Shown here one piece after another: positions 33,568 to 43,962 of a DNA stretch of 64,000 bases (within the stretch, counting starts at the first letter, position 1; each line of letters begins with the position of its first letter). Source of the DNA: Globisporangium splendens. Taxonomy: Eukaryota > Oomycota > Peronosporomycetes > Pythiales > Pythiaceae. Made by a program: the position numbers and the translations under genes. The stretch is from contig VFIW01000086.1 in NCBI GenBank assembly GCA_006386115.1, positions 62,001 to 126,000 of the forward strand, read 5' to 3'. Below the pieces are notes generated by a model. It made no database searches. It was given only the letters and a program-made list of their open reading frames with translations, and was not told where the DNA came from.

Positions 33568-34617
33568 ATGGATGCTACAGGAACCCCACTCGGTCCAGCA
33601 GTACCGGAAACTGTCGAGTTGACTATTGTGGGTTTCCCTCATTTGTCTTCTCATGAGTGGATGGCGCTTGAGCGCATGCGAGATGTCATCGGAGAGGCTG
33701 CTGTGGTCAGTCTTCTTCGGTCGGCGTCTCCGGAGGACCAGAAGAGCGCGGTGGTCATCTTCATGCACCACGAGATCATGTCCTCCCGGAAGCAGGTCGC
33801 AACCCCTATTTCCTCACTCAGGACGGTGCCACTGAAGCTTGACGTCTCTCCGTATCGCGGCGGAGAGAACGAACCCCTCTCACGATGGTTCGTCGAGTTG
33901 GATGCAGCCATCGCTGCAAGACAACTGCGAGACCCTTCGCAACAAGTGTTGTTCGCGATGTCCAACCTTGCGGGTCGTGCGAAGAGCTGGGCGTATGGCA
34001 AGCGTTTAGTCGATCTAAACTGCTTCCCCAGCTACGACCACTTCAAGACCGAACTCAAGAAGGCGTTTGAACCTCCACAGAGTGAGTTCCGTGCGCGCGC
34101 CGAGTTCCTCAAGCTTCGTCAAGGCCGTTTCGACCTTCGCTCGTATGCACAACGTGCTCGTTACTTGGTGTCGAGCATCGTTGACGAGCCGATTGACGTT
34201 CCGACGCAAGTCGTGACGTTCATGACGGGTCTGAACGATGGTCCGATTCGGAACCAATTGTTCCGCGAGTATCCCAAGACGCTGGACGAAGCCATCGAAC
34301 GTGCGATGCAAGAAGAGTTCAGCATGAAGCAAGCGAATTTCCATGGGTTTGCGTCGAGACCAATGCGGCAATCAAATGTTGCGCATGATGGTCCCGAGCC
34401 CATGGGCATCTCGTACATTTCCACGCCTGGAAATGAGCGTCCTCGCAACGATGGGAAGTGTTTCCGTTGCGGGAAGCCGGGTCACTTCGCTCGGAACTGC
34501 AAAGTGTCTTTGCCGGGTCGGCAAACGACACAGGGTGCTCGTTCGAACAACCACTATCGTTCTTACGGTCGTCGGTTCGATCGGTCACCTGGGCCAAAAA
34601 ACGGGAATGGACAGTAG
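33568..34617 (+). CDS. Gag of Ty3/Gypsy element I (349 aa)
   Basis: The start is the ATG at 33,568 (MDATGTPLGP); the longer open frame upstream has no ATG. The protein has a Retrotrans_gag core (PYRGGENEPLSRWFVELDAA ... GRAKSWAYGKR ... FMTGLNDGPIRNQLFREYP) and a CCHC zinc knuckle (CFRCGKPGHFARNC) near residue 300. The frame is intact and closely related to the gag of J, which carries a nonsense codon where I has CGT. The -1 slippery heptamer lies 15 nt before the TAG stop. I is truncated in pol, so this Gag would have to act alone or in trans. Confidence 0.88.
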   Translation: MDATGTPLGPAVPETVELTIVGFPHLSSHEWMALERMRDVIGEAAVVSLLRSASPEDQKSAVVIFMHHEIMSSRKQVATPISSLRTVPLKLDVSPYRGGENEPLSRWFVELDAAIAARQLRDPSQQVLFAMSNLAGRAKSWAYGKRLVDLNCFPSYDHFKTELKKAFEPPQSEFRARAEFLKLRQGRFDLRSYAQRARYLVSSIVDEPIDVPTQVVTFMTGLNDGPIRNQLFREYPKTLDEAIERAMQEEFSMKQANFHGFASRPMRQSNVAHDGPEPMGISYISTPGNERPRNDGKCFRCGKPGHFARNCKVSLPGRQTTQGARSNNHYRSYGRRFDRSPGPKNGNGQ

Positions 34618-36457
34618 GGGCGGGGCCTCCTACTGGCCCGGAAAAGAGGACTGTGGACGTTGTGGAGACACAGGACTCTGACCCCCATGTGCATCAAGCA
34701 CATGCAGTTTCCACTATGAGTGAGAAGAGTGTCAGTCAAACGTCAAGTTTGATCGTTCACAGAGTTCATGTAGACGGTATTGCAGCGCCTCTACGAGCTT
34801 TGGTTGACACTGGTGCGTCGAACAACTTTGTTCGAAATGAAGTGATCGTCAGGCATGGTGTCTTCGTGCCTGATGCGAATGAAGAGAAGATGATGATTGT
34901 CCGGTTGGCAAATGGGTCAACTGTGAAGATGCCGAAGAGAGTCATTCGTTTGGCAATCAAGTGTGAAGATTTCCGAGGTGAAGACGAGTTCATTTTACTC
35001 GACCTCGATGACAAGTTTGACATCATCCTGGATATGCCGTGGTTGAAGCGTTACCAACCTAGCATTGACTGGATGAATATGAAGATCTCCGTTGGCAAGT
35101 CACGCGATGTTGACTTGTGCTGCACAACAACGGATGAAGTGGTATGGGTGTACACATCTGTGGAAGAGATCCCAGATGACCCTTGTGATGTTGCGGTGTG
35201 CAATGGCCCCCCATGTTCACAAGTGGTACCCATTTTGAAGACGACGAACGGAGGTGGAGCAGTCAGGCGCCAGAAAAAGACTGTCTCCTTTGCCATCGAC
35301 GACGAGAAGATTCGCGATGGCGTTGACAAGAGTGAATGGAAGAGGAACAAACACCCTTCCCAAGACAAGAAGAAGAAGACCAGCATGAGAAGTTTTTCGC
35401 CAAGAGTTTTGAGTACCCCCGATCAAGGTACAAGTGGCGATGACGAAGGGAGTGTCCAAGCACAAGACATTCCAAGCGAGTTTGTGAATATCGCGGTCTA
35501 CAATGAAGAAAGTGACGTGGATGTAATCCGTCACGTGAAGATTGAAAATCCTCCAAGCTCAGTCGAAGAGTTGATTTCCTTGCCATCGATGAGCAAGAAG
35601 ACACTGGAGCGCGGCCTAGCGAGAGGCGATATTGCGCAGGTGTGTGCTATCGTCGAAATGGTCGACGAAGGCTTCGTCAACACAGCATCGAGTGCGGATG
35701 CAGATGTGTTGGACGAAAAGACACGGAAGGAGAGGTTCGAGGAGCAGTCGTGGGACGCCCTCAAGAAGAACCCCGTGTATGCGCTTGCCAGGGAATACGA
35801 AGACATTTTCCCTGACAAGGTGCCGGACGAATTGCCATTCGATAGAGGCATTCGTCACGAGATTGATGTACTTCCTGGCACGAAGTACTGCATCACAAGA
35901 CAGTGGCCGTTGCCAAAGGAACAAGTCGAGGCGATCGGCGAGTTCTTTGCGCAACGTGCTAAGGCTGGCCATGTACGAGAGAGCAAGTCTCCGCATTGCA
36001 GCCCCACTTTCTGTGTGAAGAAGGCAACTGGAGCTTGGCGCATTGTTCACGCTTTCAACAAGCTGAACGACGCGACAATTCCAGCCCAGACTCCGGTTCC
36101 ACGCAAGGACATGATCCTTGATGGAATGGCTGGCAGCACCGTCTTCAGTGCTATCGATCTGAAAGATGGGTTCTATCATATTCGAATGCGCGAAGACGAT
36201 GTCCCACTAACTGCCGTGAGTACCCCGAGTGGTATGCTGTGGGAATGGTTAGTGATGCCACAGGGACTGAAGAATGCTCCTGCGAACTTCAATCGAATGG
36301 TCACGAACGTTCTTCGTCCTCTGCGGACATTTGCACCAAGTTACTTTGACGATATTTTCGTTCATAGTAAGACCACGAATGGGAAATCTGATGTCGATGT
36401 TCATCTCGATCATCATCGTCAAGTTTTCCAGGTCATGCGTGAGAACAAACTCTACGC
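34458..36457 (+). pseudogene. Pol of Gypsy element I: protease and partial RT, truncated
   Basis: The frame is open from 34,458 but is expected to be entered by -1 frameshifting at 34,596-34,602. It contains a retropepsin (LVDTGASNNFVRNEV, then IILDMPWLKRYQPSIDW), a long charged linker, and the N-terminal half of reverse transcriptase (IDLKDGFYHIRMRE, VMPQGLKNAPANFNRM, and the catalytic YFDDIFVHS). It breaks off at 36,457 after RENKLYA, exactly at the terminus of an opposite-strand LTR; the remaining RT, RNase H and integrase are missing. Codons after 36,457 belong to that LTR. No stop or frameshift lies upstream of the break. Confidence 0.85.
34596..34636 (+). promoter_or_regulatory. -1 ribosomal frameshift signal of element I
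   Basis: A AAA AAC (34,596-34,602) lies exactly in the gag phase required for X XXY YYZ slippage. After a 9-nt spacer comes a hairpin: CAGTAGG (34,612-34,618) pairs with CCTACTG (34,629-34,635), with an inner GGC/GCC pairing. The gag TAG stop is in the 5' arm. Slippage by -1 gives KKREWTVGAG, the observed start of pol. Confidence 0.85.
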
Positions 36458-37105
36458 TGTAAGAGGGCGCTGTTCACAACAGTCCCTCAAACACGGCACA
36501 CACGCTTGTGCCAGAGGAAGCGATCTCCCGACTTGGAGGGAGGAAGAAGACTTGAGTACTTGGAGGAAATTTGCAACTGAATTGAAAAGGTTATGGTTTC
36601 TGTCGCTACTTACTAATGAACCCCAAGGGATCCTACACGTTTTATAACTAAAACCTAAACATGCACAATAAAACCTATGAATCTGATATATAAAACCTTG
36701 GGTACACTGAGGTTGAACCTACGGGATCTTCTAGAAGCTTGAACTTCAAGTCTTGTATAAAATCCCTGCAAAATGATTGGCTCGCGCCACTCACTTCAGG
36801 CGGCAGAGACACGTCGGTCTCGTCGCCAGTCCAGTTTCCCAAGCAGGAACCATCACTCAGTACTTGATTAGTACATGGATGTTATCACTCTGTACTGATT
36901 AGTACATGAGAACAACATTCTGCACTGATCAGCACAGAGAACACTCGTGACATCATCGAATGACGTCACACGTGCATGTGGGGACTGTATTACTGTAATC
37001 CCTTTGTTGTTTGTGTCTCCACAATGCACGCTGAAGGTGTTGTGTGCCACACTAGATGTGGGGACAGATCCACCTTCATGTAATGGCTGGTTATGGCCCA
37101 TTACA
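36458..37105 (-). repeat. 3' LTR of Gypsy element J
   Basis: 648 bp, ending (plus strand) CCCATTACA next to TCATCCCCTCCTT, the complement of a purine-rich tract. It shares most of its U3 with the right LTR. Its last 130 bp are closer to the LTR of element I than to the right LTR, so the two LTRs of J do not match well. Confidence 0.8.
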
Positions 37106-37163
37106 TCATCCCCTCCTTAAAGTCACAAGTACCTTGCGTACTTTTGCAGACCTTTCGGAGCAG

Positions 37164-37179
37164 TTCACTTTGCAATTGG
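37164..37179 (+). promoter_or_regulatory. Inr-like motif upstream of the antisense ORF
   Basis: TTCACTTTGCAATTGG resembles the oomycete initiator and closely resembles the motif before the AAAP gene at 51,102 (CTCACTTTGCAATTTG). It ends 2 bp before the ATG of the antisense ORF, so a transcript starting here would have a very short leader. Confidence 0.4.
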
Positions 37180-37181
37180 CA

Positions 37182-38249
37182 ATGAAGCGACCAAGTGACC
37201 AAGTGAACCGTGAAGAACGTCCGTCGTCCAAGCGACAGCGGACAGCTCCAGAACTCTTCGACATTTCTCCAATTCTAAAGAAGAAGGGGGAGCTCGAGTT
37301 CTACAAGGAGCGGTTCTTCAGTTGGCGTCGGATCAACGATCGTGATGATCCGAACCAACACATCGCAGCCCAGAGAGACTCATGGCGAACATTTGTTCGT
37401 CTTGAGAATGAGAACAAGATGGAGCGTCTTCTTCGTCGTGGCAATGCTCGTGCCCAAAGAAGAACTCCCGCTGACGACAGAGCGAACCGTAGCTCTGGTC
37501 GTCGTAGTGTCGCCCCTGGCGACGCTACAAACAGTTCTCATAGCTGCGGACCACGTCGGGAACATCAGACTCCAATGTCTGACGAGGCTCCCACGTGTCC
37601 GAGCTCGGTGGATATCCACGCCACCGAACTCTGTAGAAGCGTTGATGGTTCAACTGCTTCTTTCCTCGACGATGAGTCGATTGATCTTCATGATCAACAA
37701 TCGACTCAACCACCCAGCGATGCTCTCCCTGAGAGTCTAATAACGGGGGTGGGGCTGAACGAGAAAACGATTGAGCGACTCTGGAAGTGGAAGAGTGCTC
37801 ATCGTGGGCAAATCGAGGCTTTGCAGCAGCGTTGTTCGACGCTTGAGGAACGCTGCGGGAGTCTCGAGAACCTTGTCGCCGATCATGAGTCGAAGATCGA
37901 CGATCTGACAGAAGGTTCTGCCCAGTGTTCGGCTTTGGAGTCCCGTTACGAGGAACGGTTCCAACAGGTTCAGGACGAACTTGTTCGACTCCGGAAGAAC
38001 GAGAAGTCTCGTGAGTTGGCTCACGATCGCCTTTTGCGCTCTGCGGAAGAGGCAGGTTCGGCACTCGAGGTACTTCGTGGTGAGTACCATTCTCGTCTTC
38101 AAGCGTTGGAAGCAGTGAAGGACCAATCCTTCGACGTCCTGCAACTCCTGTACGCCGAGAAGAATCTCCAGAGCGATGAGCTGTTTGCTCTTCGCAACCA
38201 AGTGGAGAAGCTTCACGATCAGCTCGATCGTTTGCGGAAGATCTCGTAG
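37182..38249 (+). CDS. Antisense ORF in chromovirus J: basic N-terminus plus long coiled coil (355 aa)
   Basis: This frame runs on the strand opposite gag-pol, from the ATG at 37,182 (MKRPSDQVNREERPSSK) to a TAG at 38,247. Residues 1-115 are basic and NLS-like (SSKRQR) and lie in the 3' untranslated part of J. Residues 115-187 lie opposite the chromodomain and are Ser/Asp-rich. Residues 195-355 are a strong heptad-like coiled coil (ALQQRCSTLEERCGSLENL, LEVLRGEYHSRLQALE) opposite the low-complexity pol linker. The two frames align first base to first base. The obvious shadow ORFs of this window, opposite the transporters and element E, align middle base to middle base. No family was recognised. 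Antisense ORFs between pol and the 3' LTR are known in some plant Gypsy elements, so a retrotransposon accessory protein is plausible; a chance ORF is the alternative. Confidence 0.5.
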   Translation: MKRPSDQVNREERPSSKRQRTAPELFDISPILKKKGELEFYKERFFSWRRINDRDDPNQHIAAQRDSWRTFVRLENENKMERLLRRGNARAQRRTPADDRANRSSGRRSVAPGDATNSSHSCGPRREHQTPMSDEAPTCPSSVDIHATELCRSVDGSTASFLDDESIDLHDQQSTQPPSDALPESLITGVGLNEKTIERLWKWKSAHRGQIEALQQRCSTLEERCGSLENLVADHESKIDDLTEGSAQCSALESRYEERFQQVQDELVRLRKNEKSRELAHDRLLRSAEEAGSALEVLRGEYHSRLQALEAVKDQSFDVLQLLYAEKNLQSDELFALRNQVEKLHDQLDRLRKIS

Positions 38250-41200
38250 GATCCGCAGATCCACTTGGAAGGTAAGGCTTTAGTCTACCCACATAAAATG
38301 TCGGGTGTAGACGCATGCGTGTAGGTATGTCTAGCGTGTAGGCATCGCCATTGCATTTCACTACCTTGAATGGTCCAATGAACCTTGGCAGAAGCTTGGA
38401 GCTTCCCAAGTTGGACACTGCATGTTCAGGCAGGTTCGCCGTGCTAAGTAGTACAAGATCATTGATCTTATAAACTTGCTTGTTCTTCCTTCCGCTCTTG
38501 TCTGCTTGTTCCTTTTGCAGATCCTGAGCCTTCGCGATTGCGTCTCGAACAAACCTCACAACGGCTTGTCTCCTCACAACAAAGTCATCGACTTGCTGTT
38601 CCTCACGACTTGTTAGGTCGTTGAGGGGTTTCATCGAGTCAAAATTCGCTTTTAACTCTGTGACAGCATTCAGATCCGACTGTGGCTCCTTAGCCATAGT
38701 CTCTCCCCCACTTAAGGTAGAAACCTCTCCCACTAGTGACGCTGGCACTCTCGGGCGGAGTCCGTAGTTCACATAGAACGGGGTATGACCTGTCGAGACA
38801 TGCGTGGAGTTGTTCAACGCAAACTCTGCGAGAGGGAGAAACTCACTCCACTCTCCGAAAGACGTCGCATAACTGCGCAACACGTCTTCCAGGACACGAT
38901 TCACTCGTTCAGTTTGACCATCTGTCTCTGGGTGTGCTGCTGTTGACATGGATAGTTTCGTATCCAAAATGCCAAGCAGAGTACGCCAGAATCTGGATGT
39001 AAACCGAGTGTCACGGTCTGATGCGATCTCTGAGGGCAGACCATGTAGGCGGAGCACCACGTCTACAAAGACTTTCGCAGTCATCTCTGCCGAGATCTTA
39101 TCCGAGACCGGCGCAAGATGGACCATCTTGCTGAATCGGTCCACAAACACAAGGATGCCATTGCGTCCGTGTTTGTCACGCGGAAGTCCGAATATGAAAT
39201 CCATACTCACAGACTTCCAACTGTCCTGAGGGACAGGTAATGAACGAAATGGAGCCTGAGTAGAGCCAGATGGCTTGACTCTTTGGCGCACTTCGCAAGT
39301 ACGCACATACTTGCGAACCCACTTGTACATGTGAGGCCAGTAGTAATCTCGAGACAAGCTGAGAAACGTTTTCTCACGTCCGAGATGGCCACTCGAAGGA
39401 CCGTCATGATACTCGTACAAGAGTCGATGACGCAGACCTTCGTCGTTGGGGACAACGATCCTCGCTGGATCCCCTTCGTCAACCGCATAATACAACAGCT
39501 CATTGTGCATGCTGTAACGGTGAACACGCGATCTTGCTCTTGATGGGAGGTTTTGGAGTGCCTTATCTGAGGGATTCTTGAAACACTTGATCAGTTCTTG
39601 ACATGCATCGTCTTGCTTGTAGCCCTCAGTGATTTCTTCTTGGATTGTGCTTGTCACTCCCGTAGCAATCGCGCTGACGTCTTCACAGAGTCGGCACGCT
39701 CCGTTCGTGCCGTCACTCTTGTTCTTCGGATCATAGTCCGGACGTCTTGACAAAGCGTCAGCAAGTATGTTGGACTTGCCGGGCTTGCAGTGTACAACAA
39801 AGTTATACTCAGCAAAGAAGGAAAACCATCTTGCCATTCTTTGCGATAGGTGAGGCGTCTTTACAGCTGTCCGCAGTGATGCGTGATCAGTGTAAATAGC
39901 GAACTGCTCCTCACCAAGCAAATAGACTCGGAACTTTGCCAATGCATACTTCATGGCCAAAAGTTCTTTGTCATGGACCGGATAGTTCATTTCTGCGGGC
40001 CTGAGTTGTCGTGATTGATACGACACAACTCTTTCTTTGCCCTCATCATCGTGTTGCATCAGTGCACACCCGGTGGCATAATCGCTCGCATCGCAGACTA
40101 CATGGAACGGCTTCTCATGACCTGCGAGAGCTAGGACAGGAGCTTCTCTTAAGCTCTTCTTCACTTCAGCAAACGCTGCCTGATGTTCCTCAGACCACTC
40201 CCACTCATTCTCCTTTTTCAAGAGACTCGTGAGAGGTTGCACTAATGCTGCGTAATTGCGTGTGTATTTGTGCAGGTAGTTCGCCAAACCCAACCACTGG
40301 CGTAGTTGTTTGCCATTCTGAGGAGTAGGCCAATCGTCAATAGCCTTGGCTTTCTCAGGATCAGCTCGAACGCCATTCTTGCCAACAAAGCAACCGAGTA
40401 CAGGGATCTCAGGGGCGAAGAAGATGCATTCCTTCAAGTTAGCGTATAATTTGTTTTCACGCATAACCTGAAAAACTTGACGAAGATGTTCAAGATGAAC
40501 ATCAACATCCTTCTTCTTTCCCAAAGCCTTACTATGGACGAAGATATCGTCAAAGTAGCTCGGTGCAAACTCTCTCAATGGACGAAGTACATTCGTGACC
40601 ATTCTGTTGAAAGTTGCTGGCGCGTTCTTCAGACCTTGTGGCATTACCATCCACTCCCACAGTATACCACTAGGGGTGCTTACTGCTGTAAATGGTACAT
40701 CGCTCTCACGCATACGAATCTGATAGAATCCATCCTTCAGATCGATCGCGCTAAAGACAGTGCTGCCAACCATTCCATCAAGGATCATATCCTTACGTGG
40801 AACTGGGGTCTGAGCAGGCATGGTCGCACCATTCAATTTGTTGAATGCATGAATAATACGCCAACCACCTGTGGCCTTCTTAACACAGAAGTTGGGACTA
40901 CAGTGCGGAGACTTGCTCTCGCGCACATGGCCAGCCTTCTGTCGCTGCGCGAAGAACTCGTCGATCGCATCGACTTGTTCCTTCGGTAGCGGCCATTGCC
41001 TTGTGATACAGTACTTCGTTCCCGGAAGTACATCTATCTCGTGACGAATGCCTCTGTCTTGCGGCAATTCGCCAGGCACTTTGGGAATATGTCTGCATAT
41101 TCCTTGACAAGTCCATACACGGGGTTTGTCTTTAGAGCGTCCCACGACTGCTCATCAAACCTCTCCTTCCGTGTCCTCTCATCTAACACTTCCGCAGTGT

Positions 41201-42356
41201 TGATGACATCGTCGGCAACTTCATCGACGATCACACAAATTTGCGAAATTTCGCCTTTCGCCAGGCTACGCTTAAGCGTCTTCTTGCTCATCAACGGCAA
41301 GGAAATCAATTCTCGAGCCAGACTTGGAGGATTTTCAACTTGTACGTGACGCACTATCTGGCTGTCACCTTCTTCATTGTAGACTACGACGTTCACATAT
41401 TCGCTTGAAGTGACTTGTTCTTGTCGCTTCACTTCATCTTCTGCCTTTCTTGTGTCTTGATCAGGGACGCTTGCAGATCTTCGTTCTTCTTCGTCGGTCT
41501 TCTTGTCTTCTTTCCTTCTGCCAGAGCGGAACCCTTCATCGCTCTTGGCTACAGGAGTAGTCTTTTTCTGGCGCCTGACTACTCCACCTCCAGTGGTCTT
41601 CACGGGCTTGTCATTTGAGTGTGAGGGGCCATCGCACGCCTGACTCTCATTAGACACATCTTCCACAGAGGTATATGCCCAAATTACCTCTCTTGCTGCC
41701 AGGCAGCCGAGGTCTTCGTCGACTTGCTTGTCGACGCTGATCTTCTTCTTCTTCCAGTCAATGCTCGGTTGGTACCTTCTCAACCAGGGCATTCCCAGAA
41801 TCAGATCAAACTTGTCATCGAGGTCGAGAGCTATAAACTCGTCTTCGCCTCGGAAATCATCACATTCGATTGCCATACGCAACACGCGCTTAGGCATCGT
41901 CACTTTCGATCCATTCGCCAAGCGAACGATCATTTCCTTGTTCGAGATAGGCAGGTCCAAACCTTGCCTTCTCACCACTTGTGTGCGGACAAAATTGTTC
42001 GACGCACCAGTGTCTACAAGAGCCCGTAGAGGTTCTGAATAACCATCTACCTTAACCTTGTGGACTATCAAGGCTGGCTCTTGCTCGACACGCTCACATC
42101 TGTTCGCGGAAACTTCATGTGCATTGCGCACATCGGGGCAAGAGTTCTGCGCTTCCACGACATTCACAGAACTCTTTGTTCGCCCAGTAGGGAGCCCCGC
42201 TCCTACTGGTCGTTCCCGTTTTTTGGCTGTTGGGAACGCTCGAATCGTCGGCCTCTGCCTGATCGATTCGATCGCGAACCGTGTGTCGCTTGCTGGCTTG
42301 GCAAGGACACCTTGCAATTTCTCGCGATGTGACCGGGCTTGCCGCAACGGAAACAC
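37525..42356 (-). pseudogene. Pol of chromovirus J: protease, RT, RNase H, integrase, chromodomain (one frameshift)
   Basis: Two frames overlap. The upstream one (42,356-41,034) has a retropepsin (LVDTGASNNFVRTQV, LILGMPWLRRYQPSIDW). The downstream one (41,145-37,525) has RT (IDLKDGFYQIRMRE, YFDDIFVHS), RNase H (CDASDYATG, YTDHASL), an integrase zinc-finger region, a DDE core (MDFIFGLP, ASDRDTRFTS, HPETDGQTERVNRVLED), the VGRLKPYLPS motif, a low-complexity linker and a C-terminal chromodomain (FYRVRWRGYPPSSDTWEP). Compared with element I, 4 nt are missing near 41,085, which breaks the frame between protease and RT. The integrase finger reads CEVRQR where CxxC is expected, so a zinc ligand is lost. 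Chromodomains steer integration towards particular chromatin. Confidence 0.88.
42184..42224 (-). promoter_or_regulatory. -1 ribosomal frameshift signal of element J
   Basis: A AAA AAC at 42,218-42,224 (minus strand) in gag phase, an 8-nt spacer, then a hairpin at 42,184-42,209 (CCAGTAGG pairing with CCTACTGG, inner AGC/GCT). The inner pair is GGC/GCC in element I, a compensated change. The gag TAG is in the 5' arm. Confidence 0.85.
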
Positions 42357-43246
42357 TTCCCGTCATTGCGTGGCTGTCTGTTAGCGGTCGCATCGGCATA
42401 CGAGATGTCCATCGGCTCTGGACCGTCGTATGTGACTGCGTGTTGTCGAACAGGACGAGGGCCGAAACCGTTGAACTTGGCTTGCTTGATGCTGAATTCT
42501 TCATGCATCGCTCGCTCGATCGCTTCATCCAGCGTCTTCGGATACTCGCGGAACAGCTGGTTCCGAATCGGACCGTCATTGAGCCCTGCCATGAATGTCG
42601 CAACTTGCGTTGAGACATCAATCGACTCATTCACGATACTTGACACAAGGTATCATGCTCGTTGAGCGTACGAGTGTAGATCGTATCTACCCTGACGAAG
42701 CTTTAAGAACTCAGCACGAGCTCGAAATTCGCTCTGCGGAGGCTCAAAAGCTCTCTTCAGTTCTCGCTTGAAGTCGTCCAGGTCGTAGAAGCAATGTGGC
42801 TCCGCCAATCGCTTCCCATACGCCCAACTCTTGGCTCGACCCGCAAGGTTTGACATCGCAAACAACACTTGCTGCATTGGGTCCCGTAGTTGCCTTGCAG
42901 TGATAGCTGCATCCAACTCAACGAACCATCTCGCTAGAGGTTCGTTTTCTCCGCCACGGTACGGAGATACATCGAGCTTCAGAGGCGCCACTCTCATCGC
43001 CGTGACAGGAGTTGCAGGCTGTCGATGAGCGTTCATGATCTCGTGATGCATGAAGCTCGTAGCCGCATTCCTCTGCTCATCCGGTGACGCTGATCTCAGC
43101 AAGCTGATTACATCTGCCTCACCGATGACTGCTCGCATACGCTCGAGGGCTGCCCACTCGTGGCTAGACAAATGAGGGAAATGCTCATTCATCAGCTCCA
43201 CGGTCTCTGCAGGCATCGTACCCATCGGCGTCTCCATCCCTCCCAT
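42203..43246 (-). pseudogene. Gag of chromovirus J with an in-frame TGA
   Basis: The frame starts at the ATG at 43,246 (MGGMETPMGTMPAETVEL) and ends at the TAG at 42,203. It has a Retrotrans_gag core (PYRGGENEPLARWFVELDAA ... GRAKSWAYGKR) and a CCHC knuckle (CFRCGKPGHIARNC). A TGA at 42,653-42,655, between YAQRA and YLVSS in the homologous I Gag, stops translation after 197 residues; the downstream part stays in the same frame, so this is a single base change. Without readthrough the product lacks the second half of the capsid domain, the zinc knuckle and the frameshift site. Confidence 0.88.
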
Positions 43247-43340
43247 TGTTTCTCACAATCGAACAGGGGTCTTGGAATGTCCGCGCACGCTACACAAGCG
43301 GCCTATGCAGACTCTTGACTTGGTCGTTGGAAGGACTACG

Positions 43341-43351
43341 AAGTGCTGCCA
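43341..43351 (-). other. Primer-binding site of element J
   Basis: TGGCAGCACTT on the minus strand, two bases inside the LTR terminus TTACA. It differs by one base from the sites of H and I. Confidence 0.6.
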
Positions 43352-43353
43352 GG

Positions 43354-43962
43354 TGTAAGAGGCTGTCTCGGGTAGCCTCAAACCCAGCACGCACGCTTGC
43401 ACTTGAGAGGAAGACTTGAGAGGAACTTGGCAAAAATGCACCTGAATTGAAATGAGCTTATGGTTCCTGACACTACATATAAAACACCACTAGGACTCCT
43501 AGAGGTTTTATAACTAAAACCTAAATATACACAATAAAACCTATGAATCTGATATATAAAACCTTGGGTACACTGAGGTTGAACCTACGGGATCTTATAG
43601 AAGCTTGAACTTCAAGTCTTATTTAAAATACCTGCAAAATGATTGGCTCGCGCCACTCACTTCAGGTGGCAGAGACACGTCGGTCTCGTCGCCAGCCCAG
43701 TTTCCCAAGTAGGAACCATCACTCAGTACTTGATTAGTACATGGATGTCATTACTCTGTACTGATTAGTACATGAGAACAACATTCCGCACTGATCAGCA
43801 CAGAGAACACTCGTGACGTCATCGAATGACGTCACACGTGCATGTGGGGACTGTATTACTGTAATCCCTTTGTTGTTTGTGTCTCCACAATGCACGCTGA
43901 AGGTGATGTGTGGCACACTAGATCTGGGAACAGATCCACCTTCACGTTATAGCCCATAACGG
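43354..43962 (-). repeat. 5' LTR of Gypsy element J
   Basis: About 609 bp beginning TGTAAGAGG on the plus strand. The outer end is placed at about 43,960, by alignment to the left LTR (CCCATAAC versus CCCATTAC). It contains an Inr-like GCTCATTTCAATTCAGG (43,441-43,457, minus strand), about 90 bp before the primer-binding site. Confidence 0.75.

Larger units (their letters stand above)
36458..43962 (-). mobile_element. Ty3/Gypsy chromovirus J, near full length
   Basis: Two LTRs in the same orientation flank gag, pol and an antisense ORF. A C-terminal chromodomain places it with the chromoviruses. It cannot be autonomous as written: gag has a nonsense codon, pol has a frameshift before RT, and the integrase zinc finger has lost a cysteine. 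No matching target duplication was found at the two ends. Confidence 0.85.
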
